From assembly GCA_963812885.1 (NCBI GenBank), contig CAWEWZ010000007.1, positions 1 through 64,000 on the forward strand: a stretch of 64,000 bases of DNA. Reading direction: 5' to 3'. The position numbers were made by a program, and so were the translations under genes. The stretch's first letter is position 1, and each line of letters opens with the position of its first letter. The DNA comes from Bog-756 sp963812885 (GTDB taxonomy: Bacteria; Actinomycetota; Acidimicrobiia; Acidimicrobiales; RAAP-2). Positions 46,035 through 54,779 of the stretch are shown here, piece after piece. A model generated the notes under the pieces. The model saw only the letters and a program-made list of their open reading frames with translations. It did not search any database and was not told the origin of the DNA.

Positions 46035-47113
46035 TCAGTCGCCGTCGGCCACCGCGGCGGCGGCCCGGAGGTGATCGGTCAGCTCGGCCAACGGGGTGCG
46101 GGCATTGAGACCGCTGGTCGAGGGCATGACGTAGGCGGGCCGGCCGCCGATGCCCTCGGGCTGGAGGCCGGCCACCGCCTTCGGATCGACGACGCTCCGC
46201 CATCCCGACAGACCCACGAAGCAGACCGCGCCCGGCTTCAGCCACTCGACCAGTCGCTCGACCCTGGCGAATCCGGCGCGGTACTCCTCGACGGTCACCT
46301 CGGCCGCGGTGCGGGTGGGCCGTTTGGCGAAGTCGGTCATCCCGACGCCATGGTGGAGCACGGCGTCGATCGGGTCGCGATCCCGGTCCACGATGCCGGC
46401 GGCCAGCGCCGCCTTCCAGAACCGGTTGCCCGGTCGGGCGTAGCCCGACCCCGGCGTCGGCCGAGAACGGCGACGGGTTGACCCCGCACATCAGGAGGCG
46501 CATCCCGTCGGTCACCGTGTCGGCCAGCGTGCGGGCCCGCACCGCCCGCAGCCGCACCTCGTCCCCGGATACGACCAGCGAGCCGGGCTCGACGTCGAAG
46601 CCCGCCCCGGTGACCTGGTCGGCCAGCCGTGGCGGCGTCCATCCGGCGAAGTAACGCGCCCCCAGGTCGTCGCCGGGGAGGGCATCGCCCTCGTACTCGC
46701 CTTCGAGCACCTGCAAGTCGAACGGGGCGCCGACGGCCAGCACCCGGTGCAGGTCCCAGAGGGCGAGCGGCAGCCGGCGGCGGGGGACATGGAGATGGGT
46801 CATCCACGACCACGCACCGCCGATCGAGTGGCGGGCGAACGGGAGGTGCTCGACGTCGGCCCGGACGTAGCGGGCGCCGGGGACCCGGTCGCGGCAAGCG
46901 TCCAGCATGACGGCCGAGGCGTCGAGGGCGATGGCCGGGGTGCCCAGGTGGGGGAGGTAGCGCCCGGCGCCACAGCCCACGTCCAGGCGGACGGCGCTCC
47001 GGGGTCACCCGGGTGGCGAACGACTCGGCATCCGACCGGCGCCCGGCGGTGGCGTGGGTGGCGGCCCACTCGAGCCCCCGGTCCTCGTAGATGTCGACGG
47101 TGGCTCGCTCCAC
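46035..47113 (-). CDS. SAM methyltransferase fused to Mug-type DNA glycosylase (two frame breaks)
   Basis: A two-domain protein of about 360 residues. The N-terminal domain is a class I SAM methyltransferase: VRLDVGCGAGRYLPHLG (motif I), AIALDASAVMLDACRD and a late FDLQVLEGEYEGDALPGD. The C-terminal domain is a mismatch-specific uracil/thymine-DNA glycosylase of the Mug family: LLMCGVNPSPFSADAG (GINPG-like loop), YARPGNRFWKAALAAGIV, LVEWLKPGAVCFVGLSGWRS and MPSTSGLNART (NPSG-like wedge). The linker RARTLADTVTDGMRLLM is read in one continuous frame, so the fusion is genuine at that point. Frame changes near 47003 and 46443 lie inside the two domains. ATG 47113 is the start. Confidence 0.8.
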
Positions 47114-47138
47114 GGCGCTTGATCCTACGGCGGGCCGG

Positions 47139-47867
47139 TCAGGGCTCGAAGCGGTACCCCATGCCCGGCTCGGTCCGGAAGTGGCGGGGCCGGGAGTGGT
47201 CCACCTCGAGCTTGCGCCGGACCCGGCCCATCAGGACCCGGAGGTACTCGGTCTCGGTCTCGTAGCCCGGGCCCCACACGTCGTGGAGCAGCTGGCGTTG
47301 CGAGACCAGTCGACCGGGGTGGCGGACCAGCACCTCGACCAGGTCCCACTCCTTCGGGGTCAGGTGCACGTGGACTCCGTCCCGGGTCACTCGCTTGTTC
47401 ACCAGGTCGACGGTGAAGCCCTCGGCCTCGACCATGGGCGTCTCCCCGGCCGGGCCGGACCGCCGGAGCGCAGCCCGCAGTCGGGCCAGCAGCTCGTCCA
47501 TCCCGAAGGGCTTGGTCACGTAGTCGTCGGCACCGGCGTCGAGCGCCTCCACCTTGTCGGCGCTCTGGTGGCGGGCGGACAGCACGATGATCGGCACCGA
47601 GCTCCAACCCCGTATGCCGCGGATGACCTCGACGCCGTCGATGCCGGGCAGGCCGAGGTCGACCAAGACCACGTCGGGGCGACGCTGGGCGGCCCGGTCG
47701 ATCCCCTCGGCGCCGTTGCGGGCCACGATCACCTCGTAGCCGCGGGCACCCAGGCTGATGGACACGGCCCGCAGCAGGGCGGTGTCGTCGTCGCACACCA
47801 ACACCGTGGCACCGGCCTCGCCGTTGCCCACCAGGGAGTCGGCCGGGGCCGAGCCCGCCGGACTCAC
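47139..47867 (-). CDS. kdpE: KdpE response regulator (OmpR/PhoB family)
   Basis: Two-domain response regulator. The receiver domain has TVLVCDDDTALLRAVSISLG, the phospho-Asp in VVLVDLGLPGIDGVEV, and the Lys in DDYVTKPFGMDELLAR. The winged-helix DNA-binding domain has VHLTPKEWDLVEVLVRHPG and YLRVLMGRVRRKLEVD, ending GMGYRFEP as in KdpE. GTG 47867 overlaps the kdpD stop (GTGA), confirming a KdpD-KdpE pair. It probably binds the direct repeats before the kdp structural genes. Confidence 0.92.
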   Translation of the reverse strand: MSPAGSAPADSLVGNGEAGATVLVCDDDTALLRAVSISLGARGYEVIVARNGAEGIDRAAQRRPDVVLVDLGLPGIDGVEVIRGIRGWSSVPIIVLSARHQSADKVEALDAGADDYVTKPFGMDELLARLRAALRRSGPAGETPMVEAEGFTVDLVNKRVTRDGVHVHLTPKEWDLVEVLVRHPGRLVSQRQLLHDVWGPGYETETEYLRVLMGRVRRKLEVDHSRPRHFRTEPGMGYRFEP

Positions 47868-50532
47868 GGCACAGGACCACCGGAGGCGGCCGCGGCCGGG
47901 GTGCTCGCCTCGGGAGCCGGAGCCGCGGGCGGACCCGGGGAGTCCGGTCCCTTCGGCGCCGACTCGGGGATCCGCACCACCATGGTGCAGCCCCCTCCGG
48001 GCGTGTCCTCGACGTCGAGGCTCCCGCCGACCGCCTCCACGAATCCTCTGGCCACCGCCAGCCCCAGGCCCACACCGACTCCGTTGTCGGAGTCCCCGAG
48101 GCGCTGGAACGGTTGGAATACCCGGTCGCGGTCCTGGGGGCGGATCCCCGGACCGCGGTCGATGATCCGGATGTCCACCCGGCCCGCCACCGGACCGGCC
48201 TCGACGCGGATGTCGTCGCCCCCTCCATGGATGAGCGCGTTGTCGACCAGGTTGGCCACGGCGCGCTCGAGGAGCACCGGGTCGGTGCGGATGCGGGGGA
48301 GCGGGGATTCGACGTCCACGGCCACCTGTCCGCCCCGGGGTCCGAGGCTGGCCACGGCCGTCTCGATGAGCTCGGTGACGTCGGTGTTCTGATCGAGGAC
48401 CTCCATCGAGCCGGTCTGCAGGCGGCTCATGTCCAGCAGGTTCTCCACCAGGCTGTTGAGCCGGTCGGCTTCGTCGTCGATGGTCTGCAGCAGGATGGCG
48501 GTCTCGTCGGGACCGAAGGAGAGCTGGTCGGAGAGCAGGCTCGAGGATGCCGCCTTGATCGAGGCCAGCGGGGTGCGCAGGTCGTGGCTGACCGCGGCCA
48601 GCAGGGCCGAACGCAGCTGGTTGGCCCGGGCCAGCGAATCGGCCTCGGCGGCCTCGGCGTGGAGCCGGTCGCTTTCCAGCGCTGTGGCCAGCTGGGCGGC
48701 GAAGGCGGTCAGGATCTCCCGGTCCTCGGCGGTCAGGCCCGGGCCCCGGAGCGCGAGGACGTCGACGTCGGTCAGCGGGAGGACCACGGTGGCCTCGTCG
48801 GGTGCCCGCGGCGGCTGACGTCCGGCGCCCACCACCGTCGACCAGCCGATGTGCCCGCTGCCCGAGCGGAGGACGGCGACGGCGTCGAGCCGGAAGGCCA
48901 CCAGCAGCTCGTCGAGCAGGGCGGGCAGCGGATTGCCCTCCGGGGCGACCATCCGGCCGGCCACCCGGGCCAGCATCTGGGCGTCGGACCGGGCCTGGAC
49001 GGCGGTGGCCGTGCGCCGGGCCGAGAGGTCCACGAGCACGCTCACGACCCCGGCGGTGACCAGGAACATGACCAGGGCCAGGATGTCGCGGGTGTCGGCG
49101 ATGGTGAAGGTGTGGATGGGCGGGGCGAAGAAGTAGTTGGACAGGAGGAACCCGGCCACCGCGGCCAGCAGAGGCCGGCCAGACGCCGCCGATGGCGGCC
49201 ACGACGACCACCAGCACCAGGTACGAGCTGAGGGCGGTGGCCAGGCTGTCGCCGTTCCTGCCCGCCGTCAGGATCAAGGTGAGCAGCGGGAAGCCGATCA
49301 CCCCGATGACCACGCGCGGCCACCCGGCGGCGCACCGACAGGGGCGAGAGCAGGCCGCGGTGGCCGGCCGGCGCTCCGCGGCTGCACCGGCCGCCGATCG
49401 GCTACCGTCACCGCCCGTGCTCCTGTCCGTCGGGTTCCGCGTCGCGGCGTGGGCGTCGGGGTCGGTGGCGATCACGTGCACGTCGAGGGACCCGCCGGCG
49501 GCCCGGATGACCGAGTTGATGACCGAACCCCGGAGGTACTCGGTCAGCCGGCTCCGGTGGGTGGCTCCCATCACCAACTGGGTGGCGTTCTCGGCCCGGG
49601 CCACCTGGACGAGCGCCGGTGCCACATCGGCACCGACCACCTCGACGAAGCGCCCGCCCAGGTCGTCGAGGAGGGCACGGTTGGCCACCAGCCCCTGCGA
49701 GCCGGGACCGGTCAGGCTGTCGTCGCTGCGGACATGGACCCCGACCAGTTCGGCCTTGGTCCGCATGGCCATCCGGGCCGCCCGCCGGATGAGGACGGCA
49801 CTTCCCGGCGAGCCGGTGAGCGACACCACCACCCGCTCCTTGGTCTCCCACGGTCCGGCGATGTTGTGGCGCTCGCGGTAGTCGCTCAGCTCCTCGTCGA
49901 CCCGGTCGGCCACCCACAGCAGAGCGAGCTCGCGCAGCGCGGTGAGGTTGCCGGTGCGGAAGTAGTTGGCCAGGGCGGCGTCGATGCGTTCGGGCGGGTA
50001 GACGTTGCCGTGGGCCAGCCTCCGGCGCAGGGCCTCGGGGGCCATGTCGACCAGCTCCAACTGGTCGGCGGCCCGGACCACCGGGTCGGGCACGGTCTCG
50101 TGCTGCGCGACCCCGGTGATCCCCTCCACCACGTCGTTGAGCGACTCGAGGTGCTGGAGATTGATGGTCGAGATGACGTTGATGCCGGCGTCGAGGAGGT
50201 CCTCGACGTCCTGCCAGCGCTTGGCGTGCTTCGAGCCGGGGGCGTTGGTGTGGGCCAGCTCGTCGACCAGCACCAGCTCGGGTTTGCGGGCCAGAAGCCC
50301 ATCGAGGTCCATCTCCTCGCAGCGTCTGGCCCCGGTACTCGACGGACCGCCGCGGGAAGATCTCGAGATCGCGGATCTGGGCGTCGGTGTGGGGCCGACC
50401 GTGGTCCTGGACCCAGCCGATGACCACGTCGGTGCCGCGTTCCTTTCGCCGCCAGCCCTCGTTGAGCATGGCGTAGGTCTTGCCCACCCCGGGAGCGGCG
50501 CCGAGATACAACCGGAGCTTTCCTCGTGCCAC
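47864..50532 (-). CDS. kdpD: KdpD sensor histidine kinase (two frame breaks)
   Basis: Osmosensitive potassium-sensor kinase. The N-terminal KdpD domain has Walker A LGAAPGVGKTYAML and the LVLVDELAHTNAPGSKHAKR block. A UspA-like domain follows (VVVSLTGSPGSAVLIRRAAR), then a four-helix DUF4118 membrane domain (VVIGVIGFPLLTLILTAG, VAGFLLSNYFFAPPIHTFTI), a GAF-like domain, HisKA with SHDLRTPLAS and HATPase with DRGPGIRPQDRDRVFQPF. Frame changes near 50325 and 49175. GTG 50532 has a GGAGG ribosome site ten bases upstream. Confidence 0.9.
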
Positions 50533-50551
50533 CGTCGATACCTCCTGACCC

Positions 50552-51311
50552 CTAGAGCCGATCCGATGCCCAGGCTACGCGCCGGACCACGGGTTCCGGC
50601 GCGAGGCCGTGGCCGCATCATGGCGCGCGCCGTGTCGCACGAGATGCTGTAGCCGACACCGGGAACCGTACGGATGAAGCTGGCCGACCGGTCGTCGAGC
50701 TTCTGGCGCAACCGGTGCACATAGGCGTGTAGGTACCCGGCCTCCTTCCCGTATCCGGTCCCCCACACGGCCGAGAGGATCATCTGGTGGGTGCAGGTCT
50801 TGCCCGCGTGCCGGACCAGGAAGGACAGCACGTCGAACTCCTTGGCCGTCAGATCGACGGATGCGCCGCGCATGACGGCCTGGTGGTGGACGAGGTCGAG
50901 CTCGAGTGGGCCGACGATGACCGTGGCCGGCGGCTCCTCGGCCGGGTCGACGTTACGGTGACGGAGGGCCGTGCGGATGCGGGCCTCCAGCTCGGCCATG
51001 CCGAACGGCTTGGTCACGTAGTCGTCGGCACCGCCGTCGAGGGCGGCGACCTTGCGGTCCTCGGTGCCGCTGGCCGACAGGATGATGATCGGTACTTCGC
51101 TCCACTGGCGGATCCTCTTGCACACCGCCTGTCCGTCGAGGTCGGGGAGGCCGAGGTCGAGCACGACGATGTCGGGCGAGGTGAGCGCGGTCTGGGAGAT
51201 GCCCTGCTCGCCGTTGGCCGCGGTCACGACGTCGTGGCCGCCGGCCTGAAGGCCGAGGCGGAGGGCCCGCAGGAGCGAGGGGTCATCGTCGATGACGAGC
51301 ACCTTTGTCAT
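50552..51311 (-). CDS. Second KdpE-like response regulator (OmpR/PhoB family)
   Basis: Receiver domain with MTKVLVIDDDPSLLRALRLG, phospho-Asp in IVVLDLGLPDLDGQAV and Lys in DDYVTKPFGMAELEAR, then a winged helix with VDLTAKEFDVLSFLVRHAG and YLHAYVHRLRQKLDD, and VPGVGYSI near the end. After that the frame runs on into kdpD; the natural stop is probably TAG 50554-50552, reached by a one-base shift. ATG 51311 lies five bases after the upstream kinase stop. Its partner should be the kinase at 51317-52818, giving a two-component pair parallel to KdpDE. Confidence 0.85.
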
Positions 51312-51316
51312 GGTCG

Positions 51317-52818
51317 CTACAGCCCGGCGCCGACTGTCGCCGACACCGGCAGCGTGAAGACGAACCGGGCACCGCCGCCGGGGACGTCCTCGACCCAGAT
51401 GTGCTCGCCGTGGGCCTCGACGAAAGTCTTGGCGATGGTCAGACCGAGCCCGGCCCGGCCACCGGTGTCGAACCGCACGTACCGGTCGAAGACCGCCTCC
51501 CGCTCGGTCGCAGGGATCCCGGGTCCCTGGTCGGTGACCGAGAGCGCGATCCGATCGTCGCTGCACCTCACCGGCCACCGTGATCGGGCTCATCGGGTGG
51601 CGCGTAGCGGTTGGCATTGTCCAAGAGGTTAGCGAGGACCTGCCCGATCAGAAGGCGGTCGATTTCGACGTCGGGCAGGTCGGCGGGCAGCAACAGGTCG
51701 ACCGGACGGTCGCCCAGCGTCGAATGGAGCGCGTTGACGGTCTCGTCGACGAGGGAGACGATCGACGTGGGGCCGCGCCGGACCTCGAGCACACCGGCAT
51801 CGATCCGGGTCATGTCGAGGAGGCTGGTCACGAGCCGGGTCAGCCGGTCGGTCTCGATATCGATGAGTCCGTGGAGCTCGTCCATGTCGGAGTCGGAGAG
51901 GGGGTGTGCCGGATGGAGGAGCGTCGACGAGGCCACCTTCATGGTGGCCAGCGGGGTGCGCAGGTCGTGGGAGACCGCGCCCATCAGTGCGTGCCGGAGG
52001 TGGTCGACCTCCTCCAGCAGCTCCGAACGCAGGGCCTGCTCCCGTAGCTGGGCCCGCTCGAGGGCCAGGGCGGCGTGGTTGGCGAAGGTGCGGAGCAGGG
52101 CCCGGTCGGCCTGTGAGGCCGACATGCCCGCCAATGGCCAGGATGCCGACGGGCCGGCCCGACGTGGACAGGGCCACGGTTCGCATCCCGTGCGGGCCTC
52201 CCGGCGCCGTCCCGAGGCTGACCGGCACGCCGGAGTGGGGATCGAGCTGGCCGAGCTCGGCCGGCGACAGCGCCTCCCCGTACGATGCGGCGATCTCCAG
52301 CCCGCCGGCATCGGGTACCAGCAGCGTGACACCGGGGACGTCGAACATGGTCCCGACGGCGCGCACGATCGTCTTCAGCAACTCCTCGACCGACCGGTCC
52401 TCGACCAGCAGCTCGGACAGCTCGAACAGCCGGCGCGCCTCCGCGGTCCTGTCCAAGGCCTCGGTACGCGCCGACTTCAAGATTGGACACGACCCGGGCC
52501 ACCGACAGCATGACCACCGTGTACACGGCGAGCGCCACCCAGTCCTGAGGGCGTTCCACGCCGAGCCGGCCGTAGGGAGGTATGAAGCCCGAAGTCGTAG
52601 ACGACGAACCCGGCGAGAACGCTTGCCGCACCGGCCGTGAAACCCCCGATCGTCACCCCGGCCACCACGGGGAGGACGAAGAGCAGGGCGACGACGGCGA
52701 TGCTCAGATGGGATCGGAGGGGAAGGAGGGCGGCACCGAGCCCCAGCGACAGGGCGATTCCCGCCATCGAGCCGATCAGGCGTCTGTGCACCTCACCATT
52801 GTCGTACGAATTCGACAA
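51317..52818 (-). CDS. Sensor histidine kinase with DUF4118-like membrane domain (four frame breaks)
   Basis: Truncated-KdpD type kinase. The N-terminus has several hydrophobic helices (SMAGIALSLGLGAALLPL, HLSIAVVALLFVLPVVAGVT, ALAVYTVVMLSVARVVSNLE) instead of the large KdpD/UspA region. A GAF-like segment follows (ELLVEDRSVEELLKTIVRAV), then HisKA with AVSHDLRTPLATMKVA, HATPase N-box LANLLDNANRYAPP, G1 DQGPGIPATEREAVFDRY and G2 GRAGLGLTIAKTF. Frame changes near 52580, 52490, 52130 and 51570. The start is uncertain (TTG 52818, or a downstream GTG). It probably signals to the adjacent response regulator. Confidence 0.8.
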
Positions 52819-52842
52819 CTCTGGTCGGGTTCCTCGAGGCTG

Positions 52843-52889
52843 TTCAGGATTTATTCAGGGTGACGGGCCGCGGTTCAGACTCTGTTCAG
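52843..52889. promoter_or_regulatory. Direct-repeat operator before kdp genes (four TTCAG half-sites)
   Basis: TTCAG occurs at 52843, 52854, 52874 and 52885, i.e. two pairs with 11-bp spacing, 20 bp apart. Pairs of 5-7-base half-sites spaced 11 bp are the classic binding pattern of OmpR/PhoB-type regulators such as KdpE or PhoP. The array ends 25 bases before the first kdp-operon ATG. Confidence 0.6.
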
Positions 52890-52913
52890 AGCGAGAGGCG
52901 GATACTCGTATCC

Positions 52914-52997
52914 ATGGCAGATTTCCTCGTCGTGCTGGGCATCATCGGATTCACCCTGGTGATGCTCGGACTCATCTGGGCTCTGGACCGGGTATGA
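52914..52997 (+). CDS. 27-residue single-helix membrane peptide at the head of the kdp operon
   Basis: ATG 52914 opens a peptide starting MADFLVVLGIIGFTLVMLGL and ending WALDRV, nearly all one transmembrane helix with a charged end. Its stop overlaps the ATG of kdpF (ATGA). Many actinobacterial kdp operons carry such an extra small frame before kdpF, from memory. A KdpF-like lipid-like stabiliser or a regulator peptide is possible. Confidence 0.7.
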   Translation: MADFLVVLGIIGFTLVMLGLIWALDRV

Positions 52998-53083
52998 CGG
53001 TCACCCAGGGCATCCTCCTCGGCATCGCCACGCTGATGTTCATCTATCTCGGCGTCGCCATGTTCAAGCCCGAGAAGTTCTGA
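52994..53083 (+). CDS. kdpF: KdpF, potassium-transporting ATPase small subunit
   Basis: A 29-residue peptide (MTVTQGILLGIATLMFIYLG, ending VAMFKPEKF). The single helix and the terminal (R/K)PEKF are the KdpF signature. KdpF sits at the KdpA-KdpB interface and stabilises the complex. It overlaps the upstream small frame and is followed by kdpA after one base. Confidence 0.92.
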   Translation: MTVTQGILLGIATLMFIYLGVAMFKPEKF

Positions 53084-53084
53084 T

Positions 53085-54779
53085 ATGGGCTTCACCTGGA
53101 CCATCATCGTCCTGGTCATCGCTCTGGGCCTTACCTGGCGGTACCTCGGGTCCTACATGGCCGCCGTATTCGAGGGACGCGTGCACTTCCTGCGCTGGGC
53201 CGAGCGCCCTTTCTACCGGCTACTGGGCACCGGTCCCGAGCTGGAGCAGGAGCAGAACTGGAAGCGCTACGCCGGTTCTGCCGTGATCTTCTCCGCCGCG
53301 TTCGTGGGCGTCGGCTATCTGCTGCTGCGGATCCAAGGGTCTCTGCCGCTCAATCCGCAACACTTCGGGGCCGTCGGATCGGCGCTCAGCTTCAACACGG
53401 CAACCTCGTTCGTCACCAACACCAACTGGCAGAACTACGGCGGCGAGACGACCATGTCGTACTTCTCGCAGATCGGTGTACTCACCGTGCAGCAGTTCGT
53501 CAGTGCGGCCGTCGGGATCGCCGTAGCAATCGCCGTGGTGCGGGGTTTCTCCCGCCGGAACTCTCCCACGATCGGCAACTTCTGGGTCGACATCACCCGG
53601 TGCATGCTCTACATCCTCTTGCCGATCGCATTTATTACAGGCCTGATCACCGTCGGTCAGGGCGCAGTGCAGACCCTGGCCGGGCCGGTCTCGATCCACG
53701 ATTCACTGAACGGCGTCACCCAGACCATCGCCCGAGGACCCGCCGGCTTCATGGGCCCCATCATGCAACTCGGGACCAACGGCGGCGGGTTCTTCAACGT
53801 CGACCTGGCCCATCCCCTCGAGAACCCGACGGGATTGACAAACCTGCTCTACATCTGGCTCACCCTCTCCATTCCGTTCGCGCTCACCTACACCTTCGGG
53901 AAGATGGTGAAGAGCATCCGCCACGGTGCCGCTCTGCTCGCAGCCATGGTGATCATCTTCGCCGTGTGGGTGGGCTATACCAGCTATGCCGAGCACGGGC
54001 AGAACCCCGCCGTGGTCGCCGCCGGCATCCACTCGACGGTCGGGAACACCGAAGGCAAGGAAGTGCGCTTCGGTGACACCAGCAGCGCGCTCTTCAATAT
54101 CTCGATGACCCAGACCTCCGACGGCGCTGTGGACAGCGCAACCGACTCCTACACCCCGATCGGGGGCATGGGCCCGATGACCGGCATGATGCTGGGCGAG
54201 GTCACCCCCGGTGGTGTCGGAAGCGGGATGTACACGATCCTCATCTACGCCATCATCGCCGTGTTCATCGGTGGCCTCATGATCGGGCGAACGCCGGAGT
54301 ACTTAGGGAAGAAGATCCAGGCCAGGGAGGTGAAACTGGCCGGCCTCGGTGCACTGGTCATGCCCGTCATCGTGCTTGTCCTCACGGCCATCGCCGTATC
54401 CACCCAGGCCGGCAGGGCCGGCCCCCTCAACGCCGGCCCCCACGGATTCTCAGAGATCCTCTATGGGCTGACCTCGCAGGGGAACAACAACGGCTCGGCT
54501 ATGGCGGGTCTGACCGGCAACACCCCCTTCTACAACGTTGTCGGCGCGATCGCCATGTTCATCGGCCGGTTCGGCATCATAATCCCGGCCCTCGCCCTTG
54601 GGGGTTCTCTCGCAGCCAAGAACGTGGTCCCCGAGTCGCTCGGGACCTTCCGCACCGACAACGGCATGTTCGTCGGACTCACCATTGGAGTGATCGTGAT
54701 CATCGGTGGCCTGACCTTCTTCCCCGCCGTTGCCCTCGGCCCCATCGTCGAGCAGCTCAGCCACGGGAAGTTCTTCTGA
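53085..54779 (+). CDS. kdpA: KdpA, potassium channel-like subunit
   Basis: A 564-residue polytopic subunit that selects and binds K+ in the Kdp ATPase. Selectivity-filter-like loops include SFNTATSFVTNTNWQNYGGE, GTNGGGFFNVDLAHPLENPT and SQGNNNGSAMAGLTGNTPFY, and GRTPEYLGKKI is conserved. The gene is unbroken and its stop overlaps the kdpB ATG. Codon usage here is slightly less GC-extreme than in the upstream regulatory genes. Confidence 0.97.
   Translation: MGFTWTIIVLVIALGLTWRYLGSYMAAVFEGRVHFLRWAERPFYRLLGTGPELEQEQNWKRYAGSAVIFSAAFVGVGYLLLRIQGSLPLNPQHFGAVGSALSFNTATSFVTNTNWQNYGGETTMSYFSQIGVLTVQQFVSAAVGIAVAIAVVRGFSRRNSPTIGNFWVDITRCMLYILLPIAFITGLITVGQGAVQTLAGPVSIHDSLNGVTQTIARGPAGFMGPIMQLGTNGGGFFNVDLAHPLENPTGLTNLLYIWLTLSIPFALTYTFGKMVKSIRHGAALLAAMVIIFAVWVGYTSYAEHGQNPAVVAAGIHSTVGNTEGKEVRFGDTSSALFNISMTQTSDGAVDSATDSYTPIGGMGPMTGMMLGEVTPGGVGSGMYTILIYAIIAVFIGGLMIGRTPEYLGKKIQAREVKLAGLGALVMPVIVLVLTAIAVSTQAGRAGPLNAGPHGFSEILYGLTSQGNNNGSAMAGLTGNTPFYNVVGAIAMFIGRFGIIIPALALGGSLAAKNVVPESLGTFRTDNGMFVGLTIGVIVIIGGLTFFPAVALGPIVEQLSHGKFF

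Noticed and set aside
47139..51617. A single giant protein spanning both response regulators and KdpD
   Set aside because: It arises from frame errors joining three genes in one frame; each part has its own start region and family boundaries.
52799..52818. TTGTCG-N8-CGACAA inverted repeat as a kdp operator
   Set aside because: It overlaps the putative start of the sensor kinase and could simply be coding sequence; the TTCAG array is a better candidate.
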